This document shows positions 46,417 through 56,195 of a DNA stretch of 64,000 nucleotides, one piece after another (positions within the stretch are counted from its first letter, which is position 1; every line of letters starts with the position of its first letter). The position numbers were made by a program, and so were the translations under genes. This stretch comes from DSVZ01 sp964568145. Its GTDB lineage: Bacteria > Verrucomicrobiota > Verrucomicrobiia > Limisphaerales > J093. The notes under the pieces are model-generated. The model was not told the origin of the DNA. It saw only the letters and a list, made by a program, of their open reading frames with translations, and searched no databases. Where the stretch lies: contig CAZMOZ010000003.1 of assembly GCA_964568145.1 (NCBI GenBank), forward strand, positions 124,001 to 188,000, read 5' to 3'.

Positions 46417-48510
46417 TCAGACACTTCGCCCAAACTTCTTTTCCAGCTCCCGAAAGCTCAACTCGATGATCGTCGGCCGGCCGTGCGGGCAGGTGTAAGG
46501 CATGGCGCAGCGGCGAAGGTCTTCCACCAGGTTCTCCAGTTCGCGGCCTTGCAGCGGGTCGTTGGCCTTGACCGCGTGCCGGCAGACGGTCTTGGCCACC
46601 ATCTCCTCGCCCAGCCGCAGCGGGTTCACCTCCGACCCCGCCGCCCGCAGGCCGTCCACCAGTTCGAGCACGAACTGGCGCGGCTGCGCCGCCCGGACGA
46701 ACGGCGGCAGGCCGTCCAGCAGGAACGTGCGCTCGCCGAATTCGCGCAAGCTCACTCCCAGGTGCGTCAGCACCGGCAGCAGGCCCCGCAGCCAGGCCGC
46801 GTCACGGGCGGACACCTCGATGGTTTCGGGCAGCAACAGCCGCTGGCACGGCGCCGGGCCTTGTTCCAGCCGGGCCAGCATCTGCTCGAAGAGCACCCGC
46901 TCGTGCGCGGCGTGCTGGTCCAGCAGCACCAGCCCGCGGTCGCTCTCGAGCACCACGTACAGCCGGCCGATCACGCCCACCAGCCGGAGCGGAACCTGGA
47001 GAAGAGGTACGGGGCTCGGGGCGCCGGGTGCGGCCGGCGGAACAGCGGATGCCGGATCTGGGGTGCTGGGCGCGGGGTGCGGGGTGTGGGGTGCTAGGGC
47101 GGGCGGGGATGCTGGCGGTGGCGGCGGCAAGTCGCGTTCGCCGGGCGCCTGTCGGGCGCTCGCCCAGGCTTCCGGGAGTTGCATGCGACGTCCTTCGCCA
47201 GGCGGCGCGGGGCGCGCGGGCGGGATCAGAAAGTTCTCCAAGGGCGACGGCTCCGGCGTGACCGCGGCGGCGGGCGGCGCGGTTTCCGACCCCGCCTCGC
47301 CCGGCGTCCGACCGCCGGCCGCCGGCAACTGACTTCTGGCTTCTGACTTCTGACTCCGGACTTCCAACTCCTGACTTCTGGCTTCCGGTTTGTGACTCCC
47401 GGCATGAAACGCCAGCAGCGTCCGCCGCACCGCCTGCGTGACCAGCGCGCGCACCTGGCGTTCGGCGTGGAACTTCACCTCGCGCTTGGCCGGATGGATG
47501 TTCACGTCCACCTGCGCGGGATCGAGTTCGAGAAACAGGCAGCACACCGGGTAGCGGCCTTTCATCAGCGCGGTGTGGTAGCCCTCGAGCAGTGCGAAGT
47601 TCAGCCCGCGGTTCTCGACCGGCCGGCGGTTCACAAACAGGTGCTGGTCCTCGCGCGTGGCACGGGACACGCCGGGCGCGCCGAGGAAGCCCCACAGGCG
47701 GAGGGGCGAAGGTCGAAGGTCGAAGGCCGAAGGCTCGCGCAACTCCAGCGATTCGGGAACTTCCTCCTCATCCGGCGCCGTCACCGCCGCCAGGCTGGCC
47801 GTGAAATCCACCGGCAGGAGGTTCAACTCCGCGCCGTACAACGCGCGCAGGCGCTCGCGCAAGGCGGCGAGGCGCGAGGTCGCGTCCTGGCCGGCCGGCA
47901 GCGGTGGGAGCTGCCAGATCAGGCGGCCGTCGTGCGTGAAGGTGAAGCCCACCTCGGGAAAGGCCAGCGCCGCCAGCAGCAGGTAATGCTGGATGTGCGC
48001 CCGCTCGGTTTCCTCGCTGCGCAGAAACTTCCGCCGCGCCGGCAGGTTGAAGAACAGTTGCCGCACCTCCACGCTGGTGCCCGGCGGACCGCTCGCGGCG
48101 CGCACGTCCAGGATCTTGCCGCCGGCAATGCTCACCTGCGTGGCCTCCACCGCGTCGCCGTCGCGCTCGCGCGTGGTGAGGGTGAACCGGCTCACGCTGG
48201 CGATGCTGGGCAGCGCCTCGCCGCGGAAGCCCAGCGTCGCGATCGCCGTCAGGTCCTCCGCGCGCTGAATCTTGCTCGTGGCGTGGCGCTCCAGGCAGAG
48301 CAGCGCGTCGTCGCGGCTCATGCCGAGGCCGTCGTCGGTCACGCGGATCAGGCTGCGGCCGCCGGCCTGGATTTCGACGGTGATGCGCCGGGCGGCGGCG
48401 TCGAGGGCGTTTTCCACCAGCTCCTTCACCACGCTGGCCGGGCGCTCGACCACCTCGCCGGCGGCGATCTGGTTGGCGACCTGTTCGGGCAGCAGGCGGA
48501 TGCGGTTCAC
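46417..48510 (-). CDS. mutL: DNA mismatch repair protein MutL
   Basis: 697 residues from the GTG at 48510. N-terminal GHKL ATPase: IAAGEVVERPASVVKELVEN (Glu of Bergerat fold), TDDGLGMSRDD, ATLGFRGEALPSIASVSRF. The C-terminal dimerisation/endonuclease domain carries DQHAAHERVLFEQM, which matches DQHAxxExxxxE, and the closing CPHGRPTIIELSFRELEKKF. So this is a nicking MutL, unlike that of E. coli. Residues about 365-520 form an unusual linker made partly of oligomer repeats (KPEARSQELEVRSQKSEARS; PHTPHPAPSTPDPAS). TAACTT ends 6 bases before the GTG, suggesting a leaderless message. Confidence 0.95.
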   Translation of the reverse strand: MNRIRLLPEQVANQIAAGEVVERPASVVKELVENALDAAARRITVEIQAGGRSLIRVTDDGLGMSRDDALLCLERHATSKIQRAEDLTAIATLGFRGEALPSIASVSRFTLTTRERDGDAVEATQVSIAGGKILDVRAASGPPGTSVEVRQLFFNLPARRKFLRSEETERAHIQHYLLLAALAFPEVGFTFTHDGRLIWQLPPLPAGQDATSRLAALRERLRALYGAELNLLPVDFTASLAAVTAPDEEEVPESLELREPSAFDLRPSPLRLWGFLGAPGVSRATREDQHLFVNRRPVENRGLNFALLEGYHTALMKGRYPVCCLFLELDPAQVDVNIHPAKREVKFHAERQVRALVTQAVRRTLLAFHAGSHKPEARSQELEVRSQKSEARSQLPAAGGRTPGEAGSETAPPAAAVTPEPSPLENFLIPPARPAPPGEGRRMQLPEAWASARQAPGERDLPPPPPASPPALAPHTPHPAPSTPDPASAVPPAAPGAPSPVPLLQVPLRLVGVIGRLYVVLESDRGLVLLDQHAAHERVLFEQMLARLEQGPAPCQRLLLPETIEVSARDAAWLRGLLPVLTHLGVSLREFGERTFLLDGLPPFVRAAQPRQFVLELVDGLRAAGSEVNPLRLGEEMVAKTVCRHAVKANDPLQGRELENLVEDLRRCAMPYTCPHGRPTIIELSFRELEKKFGRSV
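47030..47110. repeat. GGGGTGTGGGGTGC-type oligomer repeats inside mutL
   Basis: Plus-strand reading GGGGTGCTGGGCGCGGGGTG, then GCGGGGTGTGGGGTGC. On the coding strand this encodes APHTPHPAPSTPDPAS in the MutL linker. The length stays in frame. Confidence 0.7.
47335..47402. repeat. CTTCTGACTTCTGA-type oligomer repeats inside mutL
   Basis: Units of the form GACTTCTGGCTTCTGACTTC occur here and encode RSQELEVRSQKSEARSQ in MutL. The same unit appears at 63334-63378 inside the GH116-like gene. Confidence 0.75.
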
Positions 48511-48605
48511 CGGGTCAAGTTAGCAGCGCACCCCGGCGCGCGGAAGCGCCTGAAGCGAGAAGGCCCTTCACGCGCCGTCCGGCGCGCCGCCCGCGTCCGG
48601 ACGCT

Positions 48606-49436
48606 TCATTTCCTCCGCGTGGACCGGTCCATCAGCCAGAGCATGTCCGGGTTGCCGGGGGAAAGGATGTTCAAGCCCAGCGGCTGGCGGGGGCGGAGCA
48701 CGGGCATGGTCCGCGGGTCGAGCCAGCGTTTGATCTCGGAGTGGCCGTCGGCAAAGGACAGGCCGCCGGCGCGGCCGTGGTAGCTGGCCGGGTAGTCCAC
48801 GATGCGCCAGAGGTTGGGCTGGTTGGGATAGCCCGACATGCCCACCACCATCTCGCCGTCGTTGATACTGTCCTCGCGCTCGTCCATGAAAAGCCAGGTC
48901 ATGGTGGGGCCGGGGTCGGTCAGGTCGCTCATCTTGTAGTAAATCCGGAAGCCCGGGCCGAAGCCCTCCACGTCGGTCGAGTTGAACCACGCGTTCATGG
49001 CCAGGCTGCGCACGCGCGGGTAAGTGGTGCCCCGGTAGGTCACCGTGCTCTTGTCGGCGGGGCACTTCCAGACAGCCGGCGTCTGGCCGCAATGCGTCCA
49101 CAGCAGGCTGTTGGTGAGGTCGCGCGTGATGTCCCAGTTGCTGCGGTTGTTGCCGTCGAAGTCCAGCGAGCCGTGGACCCATTCGATAGGCGAGCCGGGG
49201 GCGTACGACGCGGGGAACTTGTCCTGGTTCTCGTCCACGTAAAACCGCCAGGCCAGGGACATCTGCCGGCCGTTGTTCATGCACATGATGCCCTGCGCCT
49301 TCGCCTTGGCCTTGGACAGGGCGGGCAGCAGCATCCCGGCCAGGATGGCGATGATAGCGATGACCACCAGCAGCTCGATGAGGGTGAAACCGCCGGGGCC
49401 GGCGGGCCGGCGGGAATCGAATAAGGTCGTTTGCAT
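48606..49436 (-). CDS. Type II secretion/pilin-like protein with H-x9-DG motif
   Basis: 276 residues from the ATG at 49436. The N-terminal pilin signal is GGFTLIELLVVIAIIAILAG (cleavage after the Gly; Glu at +5), continuing MLLPALSKAKAKAQGI. C-terminal H-x9-DG motif: HGRAGGLSFADG, typical of the pseudopilin-like families greatly expanded in Verrucomicrobia, Lentisphaerae and Planctomycetes. The middle of the protein has CP/CGQ and NAWFNSTDVEGFGP. Probably a surface or periplasmic pseudopilin-like protein; partner unknown. Near-identical signal helix to the gene at 49532. Confidence 0.9.
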   Translation of the reverse strand: MQTTLFDSRRPAGPGGFTLIELLVVIAIIAILAGMLLPALSKAKAKAQGIMCMNNGRQMSLAWRFYVDENQDKFPASYAPGSPIEWVHGSLDFDGNNRSNWDITRDLTNSLLWTHCGQTPAVWKCPADKSTVTYRGTTYPRVRSLAMNAWFNSTDVEGFGPGFRIYYKMSDLTDPGPTMTWLFMDEREDSINDGEMVVGMSGYPNQPNLWRIVDYPASYHGRAGGLSFADGHSEIKRWLDPRTMPVLRPRQPLGLNILSPGNPDMLWLMDRSTRRK

Positions 49437-49531
49437 GGGTTTGTCCGGATGCAGCCGAAAAGAACACCGGCGCCTTGCGCCCAGGTGCCGCCAGCCAACC
49501 GCCGAAACCCGCCGCCGCCCGCGTCCCGCGG

Positions 49532-50380
49532 CTATTGCAGCGGCTTCCACCTGGCGTGCTTGAACCGCTCGTAAATCCAGCGGAAGTCGCGGTTCTTCAC
49601 GTTGCCGCCCTGCCAGTAAAAGCTCGAGATGCCGTTGGCGGAATCGCGCGCGGCCTTGATGGTGGTGGCCTCCAGCCACTTGTGCGCCTCGGCGTGGCCG
49701 TCGGCAAAGGCCAGCGTGCTCACGTCGCCGTGGAACACCGCAAACGGGTCCACCCAGCCCGGCGGGCTCACATCGAGCACCCACGTGCCGTTGTTGTAGT
49801 CGCGCGGGTCGGCCTCCTCGAGGAACACCAGCGACATCGTGGGCTCGGGGATGCTGGCCAGCTTCTTGAACGGGTCCACGCCGGTCCACATGCCGCCGTT
49901 CATGCCGTCGGATTTCGAGTAGCTGTCGTAGGCCCAGCCGCGGCCGGGCTTGAGCCGCTTGGTGCGCAGGTCGCCCGGGCAATGGTAAGCGCCGGGGCTT
50001 TCGCAATACTTGGCCAGCGGCGAGCGCCGGATGCCTTCCTCGACGCGTTTCTGCGCCTCCGCGATGCTGATATTCTGCGGAAAGTTCGGGCCCGGCGTGG
50101 GACCCACCCAGAAGCCGCCGGCGTACAGGTCCGGGAGGCCGGTCTCGCGCGTGTACAGGATGGTGTCGCGGTTGTCGTCGGCGTACATCACCCAAGCGAG
50201 GCCGAGCTGCTTGTGGTTGCTCAGGCAGGCGGAGCCGGTGGCCTTGGTTTTCGCCTTAGACAAGGCCGGCAACAACATGCCGGCCAGGATGGCGATGATG
50301 GCAATGACCACCAGCAGTTCGATCAGGGTGAAACCTCCGGCGCGCGCCGGTCGGGGCGGATGGGTTGCTGATGCCTTCAT
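49532..50380 (-). CDS. Second type II secretion/pilin-like protein with H-x9-DG motif
   Basis: 282 residues. Signal helix GGFTLIELLVVIAIIAILAG continuing MLLPALSKAKTKATGS, then ACLSNHKQLGLAWVMYADDN, CPGDLRTKRLKPGRGW, and the C-terminal motif HGDVSTLAFADG. Same family as the downstream gene (95 bases away) but only loosely similar after the helix, so this is an old duplication. A TTGACA-like box lies in the 121-base upstream gap. Confidence 0.9.
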   Translation of the reverse strand: MKASATHPPRPARAGGFTLIELLVVIAIIAILAGMLLPALSKAKTKATGSACLSNHKQLGLAWVMYADDNRDTILYTRETGLPDLYAGGFWVGPTPGPNFPQNISIAEAQKRVEEGIRRSPLAKYCESPGAYHCPGDLRTKRLKPGRGWAYDSYSKSDGMNGGMWTGVDPFKKLASIPEPTMSLVFLEEADPRDYNNGTWVLDVSPPGWVDPFAVFHGDVSTLAFADGHAEAHKWLEATTIKAARDSANGISSFYWQGGNVKNRDFRWIYERFKHARWKPLQ

Positions 50381-50501
50381 GCGTTCAGGTCATGGTGATT
50401 GGTTACACCGCAACTTGTACAAGAACTGCGGGCTGTCAATCCCGGAGATTTTGCCTGCGGCCGGCCGGGCCGCCCGGTAGCCTGGCCGGCAGCACACAGC
50501 G

Positions 50502-51959
50502 ATGCAGACTTATTCCAACTTCATAGCCGGCGAGTGGCTGGCCCGCGCCGCCGGACCGAAACTCCAGACCCGCAACCCGGCCGACACCCGCGAGGTCGTC
50601 GCCGAATACACGCTGGCAAGTGCCGCCGATGCCCGGCAGGCGATCGCCGCCGCCCAGGCCGCCTTTCCCGCCTGGGCCGCGCAAACCGCCGTCGCCCGCG
50701 GCCGGGTGCTCAGCAAGGCCTCGCAAATCCTCGAATCGCGCAAGGCGGCGCTGGCCGAGTTGCTCACCCGCGAGGAAGGCAAGACGCTGGCCGAGGCCGC
50801 CGGCGAGGTGCAGCGCGCCGTGGACATCTTCCGCTTCTTCGGCGGGCTGAGTTACACGCTGGGCGGGCAGACGATCCCGCACGACCTGCCCGGCAACCTC
50901 CTGTACACCCGGCGCGAGCCGCTGGGCGTGGTGGCGTTGATCACGCCGTGGAATTTTCCCATCGCCATCCCGGCCTGGAAGATGGCGCCCGCGCTGGTCG
51001 CGGGAAACGCCGTGGTCATCAAGCCCGCCACGCCCGCGCCCGCCATGACCCTCGAGCTGGCGAAAGCCCTGACCGAGGCCGGCCTGCCCCCCGGCGTGCT
51101 CAATGTGGTCGTGGGCGCCGGCCGCGAGGTCGGCAATGAGCTGGCGACGAATCCGGCGGTGGCCGCGCTGTCGTTCACCGGCTCGCACGCGGTCGGCCAG
51201 CAGGTGCACGAGCAACTCGCCCGGCGCATGGCGCGCTCGCAGATGGAAATGGGCGGCAAGAATCCGACGCTGGTCCTCGCCGACGCGGACCTCGACCTCG
51301 CCGTGAGCCTGGTCGCGCGCGCCGGGTTCGGCTTGACTGGCCAGGCCTGCACCGCGACCAGCCGGGTCATCGTGGAGCGGAGCGTGGCGGCGGCGTTTGC
51401 TGAAAAGCTGGTGGCGCGCGCCAGGGCGCTGAAGGTCGGTCCCGGCCTGGCCGCCGGCGTCAAGATGGGCCCGGCGGTGAACGAGGCGCAGTTGCGGACC
51501 GACCTCGAGTACGTGGACATTGCCCGCGGCGAAGGCGCGAAGCTGCTGTGCGGCGGGCGGCGGCTGACCGACGGCGTGTTCGCCCCCGGCTGGTTCATCG
51601 AGCCGACGGTCTTCGGCGGCGTCACGCCGGCGATGCGCCTGGCGCGCGAGGAGGTGTTTGGTCCGGTCATCGCCGTGCTCGAGGCGGGGGACTTCGAGGA
51701 AGCCCTCGCCGTGGCCAACGGTGTGGACGTGGGCCTGTCCGCCTCGGTCGTCACGCGCGATTTCAAGCGGGCGATGCTGGCGGCCGAACGCCTCGAGGCG
51801 GGTGTGGTGAAGATCAACCAGATCAGCACCGGGCTGGCCTTGCAGGCGCCGTTCGGCGGCGTGAAGAAGTCGAGCACGGACACCTTCCGCGAGCAGGGCG
51901 CGGGCGCGGTCGAATTCTACAGCCACCTCAAGACGGTGTACCTTGATTACTCGGCATGA
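50502..51959 (+). CDS. NAD(P)-dependent aldehyde dehydrogenase (2,5-dioxovalerate dehydrogenase-like)
   Basis: 485 residues. Oxidises an aldehyde to the acid. Key residues: E249 in QMEMGGKNP and C283 in GQACTATSRVIV, with the cofactor block ITPWNFPIAIPAWKMAPALV. GQQVHEQLARRMARSQMEMG resembles 2,5-dioxovalerate (alpha-ketoglutarate semialdehyde) dehydrogenases of uronate/aldarate or pentose oxidation, which would suit a sugar-degrading genome; other substrates are possible. The next gene overlaps by 4 bases, so the pair is co-translated. Confidence 0.88.
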   Translation: MQTYSNFIAGEWLARAAGPKLQTRNPADTREVVAEYTLASAADARQAIAAAQAAFPAWAAQTAVARGRVLSKASQILESRKAALAELLTREEGKTLAEAAGEVQRAVDIFRFFGGLSYTLGGQTIPHDLPGNLLYTRREPLGVVALITPWNFPIAIPAWKMAPALVAGNAVVIKPATPAPAMTLELAKALTEAGLPPGVLNVVVGAGREVGNELATNPAVAALSFTGSHAVGQQVHEQLARRMARSQMEMGGKNPTLVLADADLDLAVSLVARAGFGLTGQACTATSRVIVERSVAAAFAEKLVARARALKVGPGLAAGVKMGPAVNEAQLRTDLEYVDIARGEGAKLLCGGRRLTDGVFAPGWFIEPTVFGGVTPAMRLAREEVFGPVIAVLEAGDFEEALAVANGVDVGLSASVVTRDFKRAMLAAERLEAGVVKINQISTGLALQAPFGGVKKSSTDTFREQGAGAVEFYSHLKTVYLDYSA

Positions 51960-53317
51960 GCGCGCCGGCACCACCGGCCGGCGGCGCGCCCTCGTGGCGG
52001 TTCCCCGCGACGTTCTGGATCGCGAACGCCACCGAACTCCTTGAGCGCGCGGCCTACTACGGCACGTTCATCGCCGCGCGCACGTACCTGATCCGGGTGG
52101 TGGGTCTGGACGACGTGGAAGCCGGCGTGGTGGCCGGGCTTTTCGGCGCGCTGATCTACCTCTTTCCGTTCTTCAGCGGCGCGGCGGCGGACCGCCTGGG
52201 TTTCCGGAACTCGCTGCTGCTCGCGTTCGGCCTGCTCACGCTCGGCTACGGCGGGCTGGGGCTGTTTCACACGCTGGGGCCGGTGCTGCTGGCGCTGTTC
52301 CTGATTGTGCTGGGCGGGTCGTTCGTGAAGCCGGTCATCACCGGCACGGCCGCGCGGTGTTCGAGCGACGCGAACCGCGCCCGCGCCTTTTCGATCTTCT
52401 ACATGATGGTGAACATCGGCTCGTTCAGCGGCAAAACCGTGGTGGCGCCCATCCGCATCGAACTGGGCGTCCAGCACGTGCCGTGGTTTTCGGCTGGAAC
52501 GGCGCTGCTGGCCTTGTTGGTCACGGCGGCCTTTTTCCGGCCGGCCGAGGACGGCTCCGCCCGGCCGCGCAACCTCCGCGAGGCGCTCGCCGGCATGTTG
52601 ACCGTGCTGCGGAACTTCCGCTTCTTCGCGCTGATCCTCATCACCGCCGGCTTCTGGGCCATCCAGGGACAGTTGTACGCCTCGATGCCGGACTACGTGA
52701 TCCGCATGGCGGGCGAGCGGTTCAAGCCGGAATGGTACGCAAACGTGAACCCGCTCGTGGTGGTGACCTGCGTGCTGGCGGTGACGCAGCTTGTGCGCCG
52801 CTGGCCGCCCGCGCTCTCCATCGCCGTGGCCATGGCGCTGGTGCCGCTGTCCTCGCTGGTCATGGCGGCGTCGCATCTGTTCCACGGGCCGCTCAAGCTC
52901 GGCGGTCTGGAGGTACATCCCATCACGGCCATGATGGTGGTGGGCATCGCGATCACGGGCTTCGCCGAGTGTTTCCTGTCGCCGAAATACCTCGAGTACG
53001 CCTCGCGCCAGGCGCCGCCCGGCCGCGAGGGGCTGTACCTGGGGTTCGCGCACCTGAACACCTTCTTCGCTTGGCTGTTCGGGTTCATCTTCGCGGGCTA
53101 CCTGCTCAAGGCGTTCTGCCCCGACCCCGGCACGCTGCCGGCGGCGGTGCAGGCCCAGCATGCCGCCTGGCTGAACGGTCAGGCGCCGATGCCGGCGGCC
53201 TATGCCCGGGCGCATTATCTCTGGTACGCCTTCGCCGGCGTGGGCGGGGTGTCGTTCGTCCTGATGCTGGCCTACAACGCCTGGACCAAGCGGGCCGACG
53301 CGCGGCGGGCGGCGTGA
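51956..53317 (+). CDS. POT/PTR2-like major facilitator transporter
   Basis: 453 residues, about 12 hydrophobic segments. The signature of proton-coupled oligopeptide transporters, ExxER, appears as ELLERAAYYGTF at residues 27-38, followed by a second-helix region (VVAGLFGALIYLFPFFSGAA) and RARAFSIFYMMVNIGSF. POT carriers import di- or tripeptides; some bacterial relatives take other cargo. Coupled to an aldehyde dehydrogenase gene, so a sugar acid or related cargo cannot be excluded. Confidence 0.8.
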   Translation: MSAPAPPAGGAPSWRFPATFWIANATELLERAAYYGTFIAARTYLIRVVGLDDVEAGVVAGLFGALIYLFPFFSGAAADRLGFRNSLLLAFGLLTLGYGGLGLFHTLGPVLLALFLIVLGGSFVKPVITGTAARCSSDANRARAFSIFYMMVNIGSFSGKTVVAPIRIELGVQHVPWFSAGTALLALLVTAAFFRPAEDGSARPRNLREALAGMLTVLRNFRFFALILITAGFWAIQGQLYASMPDYVIRMAGERFKPEWYANVNPLVVVTCVLAVTQLVRRWPPALSIAVAMALVPLSSLVMAASHLFHGPLKLGGLEVHPITAMMVVGIAITGFAECFLSPKYLEYASRQAPPGREGLYLGFAHLNTFFAWLFGFIFAGYLLKAFCPDPGTLPAAVQAQHAAWLNGQAPMPAAYARAHYLWYAFAGVGGVSFVLMLAYNAWTKRADARRAA

Positions 53318-53567
53318 GGTGAGTCGGGGGCTGACAGGCCGCGGCGGCCGGTTTCCAGCCGACCTCCGGCTCAAAGTCCGGGGTGGCCGGCGTCTCGCTG
53401 AGACGCCGGATCACGTCGCCGCTCTGCGAAGGGCGACCCACCTCCAGCGCGGTGAACCGCCGCACTCCAATACGCTGCGCGCGGGCCGGCTGTGGGTTGC
53501 CAGGCGCCCTTCGTTGAAACCCCGCCCTACCGGATGGCGCGCAATTCGGCTATCCTTGCCGCGTGTG
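53318..53567. other. Gene-free stretch with a perfect stem-loop
   Basis: Contains CCGGCGTCTC-GCT-GAGACGCCGG at 53387-53409 (10-bp stem, 3-base loop), with no T run. Lies between the transporter and the HEAT-repeat genes; function unknown. Confidence 0.5.
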
Positions 53568-55001
53568 ATGGACTTGCACCGTGAAACCGCCGCCGTCCAC
53601 GCCGCGGTCACCCAAGAACCCGGCCAACGCCTCCGCGCCCATCGCCGGCGCGGGTGGCTGGCGGCCGCCGGCGGCGCGCTGCTGGCTGCGCTCGCGCTCC
53701 AGTTCGCGGCGCCCGCCGGGCCGCGCTACGACGGCCGGCCGCTGCGGCACTGGCTGTTGCTGGCGGCCAGCGAAAACCACCAGGACCGGCTCCGCGCCGA
53801 GGCCATACTGAGACAAGTCGGCCCGGAAGCCGTGCCGGAGTTGATCCGCGCCCTGGAGGCGCGGAAATCAAAGTTCCAGCGCATCTGGCGCTTGGTGCGC
53901 GTCAACGTGCTGGGTCTCGAACCGGACGATGACCTTTCCCGCCGGGTCACCAGCGTCGCCATCGAGCGCCTGGCGGGTCTGGGTCCGGCCGCCAGCAACG
54001 CCGCGCCGGCCTTGCTGCTTTTGGGGACGTACTCGAGCCACCTCTCCGCCGCCAGCCGGGCGTTGCAGGCGATCGGGCCCGCCGGCGCGCCCCATCTCAG
54101 CGCGGCCGTGAGCAGCCCGGATCCGAACCTCAGCTACTTCGCGTCTTACGCTTTGAGCAGCGAGGCGTTCCTGCCCGCGGCGGATCAATTCCTCCCGGCG
54201 TTGACCGCGGCGCTGCACAGCCCGGAATTCAAGACGCAGATCGGCGCCATCCGCGCCCTGGCGGTGCTTGCTCGGACGCGCCCCGAAATGGCCGCCGCCC
54301 TCGCCGCCCAGCTCCCTGCCGCGGCGGAAAACGTCGCCGTGGAAGTCCTCGTCGCCTTGCGCGCCTTCGGCCCGGCCGGCGCGAACTGCGCCGATCCGAT
54401 CGCGCCGTTGCTGGAATCGCAGTCGGTCGCGCTCCGCTATCACGCGGCCCGGGCCCTGCGCGCGGTGCGCCCGCCGGCCCGCGAGGTGGTGCCGGTCCTG
54501 ATCCGGTTTTTGCGCGAGCCGGACGTGCAATGGGAAGCCGCGCAGACCCTGGGCGAAATGGGCGCCGACGCGGCGGAAGCCATCCCGGCACTGCTCACCC
54601 TGCTGGAGACCGCGCCCACGCACCGGCCTTCCCGCACACCCAATTTTGCGGCGCTGGCGTTGCGCCAGATGGGCCCGGCCGCCGTGCCGGGTCTGGTCAA
54701 GCTGCTCGACCACACCTCGTCGGATGTGCGGGTGAACGCCACCGTCGCGCTGGCCGGATTGGGCGATGCCGCGGCCCCGGCCGTGCCCGGCTTGATCCGG
54801 ATGCTGGGCGCGGAAGACCCGGAGGAACAGATGGCCGCGGCCGACGCCTTGCGCGCGCTCGGTCCGGTGGCGCGGGACGCGGTGCCCGAACTGACCCGGC
54901 TGGCCAATCTCGAAACCACCCAGGACGTGATCGTGGGTCACGTGCGCTCGGCCGCGCGACTCGCCCTGGAGCGGATTCGCGTTTCGCCGCCACGCGACTA
55001 G
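53568..55001 (+). CDS. Membrane-anchored HEAT-repeat protein 1
   Basis: 477 residues from the ATG at 53568 (a GTG three bases earlier is equally possible). An N-terminal cytoplasmic segment and one membrane helix (WLAAAGGALLAALALQFAA) at about residues 30-48, then at least eight HEAT or PBS-lyase-type helical repeats (for example GPEAVPELIRALEAR, GPAAVPGLVKLLDHTSSDVR). These are scaffolds for protein contacts; PBS-lyase HEAT repeats have no activity by themselves. The adjacent gene is of the same kind. Partner proteins unknown. Confidence 0.85.
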   Translation: MDLHRETAAVHAAVTQEPGQRLRAHRRRGWLAAAGGALLAALALQFAAPAGPRYDGRPLRHWLLLAASENHQDRLRAEAILRQVGPEAVPELIRALEARKSKFQRIWRLVRVNVLGLEPDDDLSRRVTSVAIERLAGLGPAASNAAPALLLLGTYSSHLSAASRALQAIGPAGAPHLSAAVSSPDPNLSYFASYALSSEAFLPAADQFLPALTAALHSPEFKTQIGAIRALAVLARTRPEMAAALAAQLPAAAENVAVEVLVALRAFGPAGANCADPIAPLLESQSVALRYHAARALRAVRPPAREVVPVLIRFLREPDVQWEAAQTLGEMGADAAEAIPALLTLLETAPTHRPSRTPNFAALALRQMGPAAVPGLVKLLDHTSSDVRVNATVALAGLGDAAAPAVPGLIRMLGAEDPEEQMAAADALRALGPVARDAVPELTRLANLETTQDVIVGHVRSAARLALERIRVSPPRD

Positions 55002-55031
55002 ACTTCCTCGAAACCGAGTCCGACCGGCCCC

Positions 55032-56195
55032 ATGCAAATCGTGCCTCCGCCCGTCAGCGACGCCGCCTGGGAAGACCCGTATCCGCGGCAGCCGCCGGCG
55101 CGTTTCCGCTGGTTGCGGTGGCTCTGGCTCATCCCCGGCCTGATCCTGCTCGCGCTGGCGGCGCTGGTGGTGCTGGACCGCATGGCCTGGCCGGCCGATC
55201 CCGAGTACCAGGGCCGGCGGCTCTCCGCGTGGATGCGCGACCTGGGATCGGCCGATCCCGCGCAAGTGCAGGCTGCCCGCCAAGCCGTGCTTGCGCTGGG
55301 TACCAACGCCCTGCCCGCGCTCGAAATGCACCTGCGCGCGCGTGATTCCGCGCTGGGCAGGCTGGCCGCCGCCGCCGAGAACCGCCTGCCGCGCCGGCTC
55401 TGGGTGCTGGCCATGCAAGGCACGCGCTCGCGCGACGCGCGCGAACGCCGCTGGCACGCGGCGCAGGCGCTGGCGGTGCTGGGGCCGGTGGCCACGCCCG
55501 CGCTCCCGCTGCTGGCGCGGGCGCTCGAGGATCCGGAACCCCGCGCGGCCGCCGCCGCCGCCGAGGCGCTGCACCGGATCGGCCCGCCGGCCAGGCCGGA
55601 ACTGGTCCGCGCGTTGCACACGACCAACGAGTACACGTTCCAAGTGGTCAACCACGCCTTGAGCCGGGCCGGTCCGACGCTCTCGAACGTCGCGCCGCAG
55701 TTGGTCGAGGTGTTTCTGGACACCGCGCACCATCGCCGCGAGCAACTCTCGCCCACGCTGGCCCGGCTGGGCGAGGCGGCCATCGGGCCGTTGGGCGCGC
55801 GGCTGGCGGACACCAACGCGGCGCGGGTCGAGCGGGTCGTGACGGCGCTGCGCAGCATGATCGCCAGCGAATACGCCGCCGTGCGGGCCGTGGCGGCGCT
55901 GTTGCAAAATCCGGACGCGCGCGTGCGGGCCGGCGCCGCCCGCGTGCTGGGCGGGCAGGCGGTCTGGGCGCGCACCAGCGTGGCGGCCTTGGCCGACGCG
56001 CTGCGCGACGCCGATCCCGCGGTGCGCACCGCCGCCGCGCAGGCGCTCGCCGAGGCCGCCAGTTGGACCGACGCGGTCACCAACGCCCTGCCGGCGCTCC
56101 GGCGGCTGGCGGAAACCGCCTCGGGCGCGGAGCGGGACGCGGCGGCCAGCGCGATGACGGTCATCGCCGGCCGGGGCGCGGCGTCTTCGCCATGA
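55032..56195 (+). CDS. Membrane-anchored HEAT-repeat protein 2
   Basis: 387 residues. One membrane helix (WLWLIPGLILLALAALVVLD, about residues 30-49), then HEAT/PBS-lyase-type repeats (GPVATPALPLLARALEDPEP; NPDARVRAGAARVLGGQAVW). The motif EYQGRRLSAWMRDL after the helix resembles RYDGRPLRHWLL in protein 1, so the two are paralogues. The gene overlaps the following ATPase gene by 4 bases. Confidence 0.85.
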   Translation: MQIVPPPVSDAAWEDPYPRQPPARFRWLRWLWLIPGLILLALAALVVLDRMAWPADPEYQGRRLSAWMRDLGSADPAQVQAARQAVLALGTNALPALEMHLRARDSALGRLAAAAENRLPRRLWVLAMQGTRSRDARERRWHAAQALAVLGPVATPALPLLARALEDPEPRAAAAAAEALHRIGPPARPELVRALHTTNEYTFQVVNHALSRAGPTLSNVAPQLVEVFLDTAHHRREQLSPTLARLGEAAIGPLGARLADTNAARVERVVTALRSMIASEYAAVRAVAALLQNPDARVRAGAARVLGGQAVWARTSVAALADALRDADPAVRTAAAQALAEAASWTDAVTNALPALRRLAETASGAERDAAASAMTVIAGRGAASSP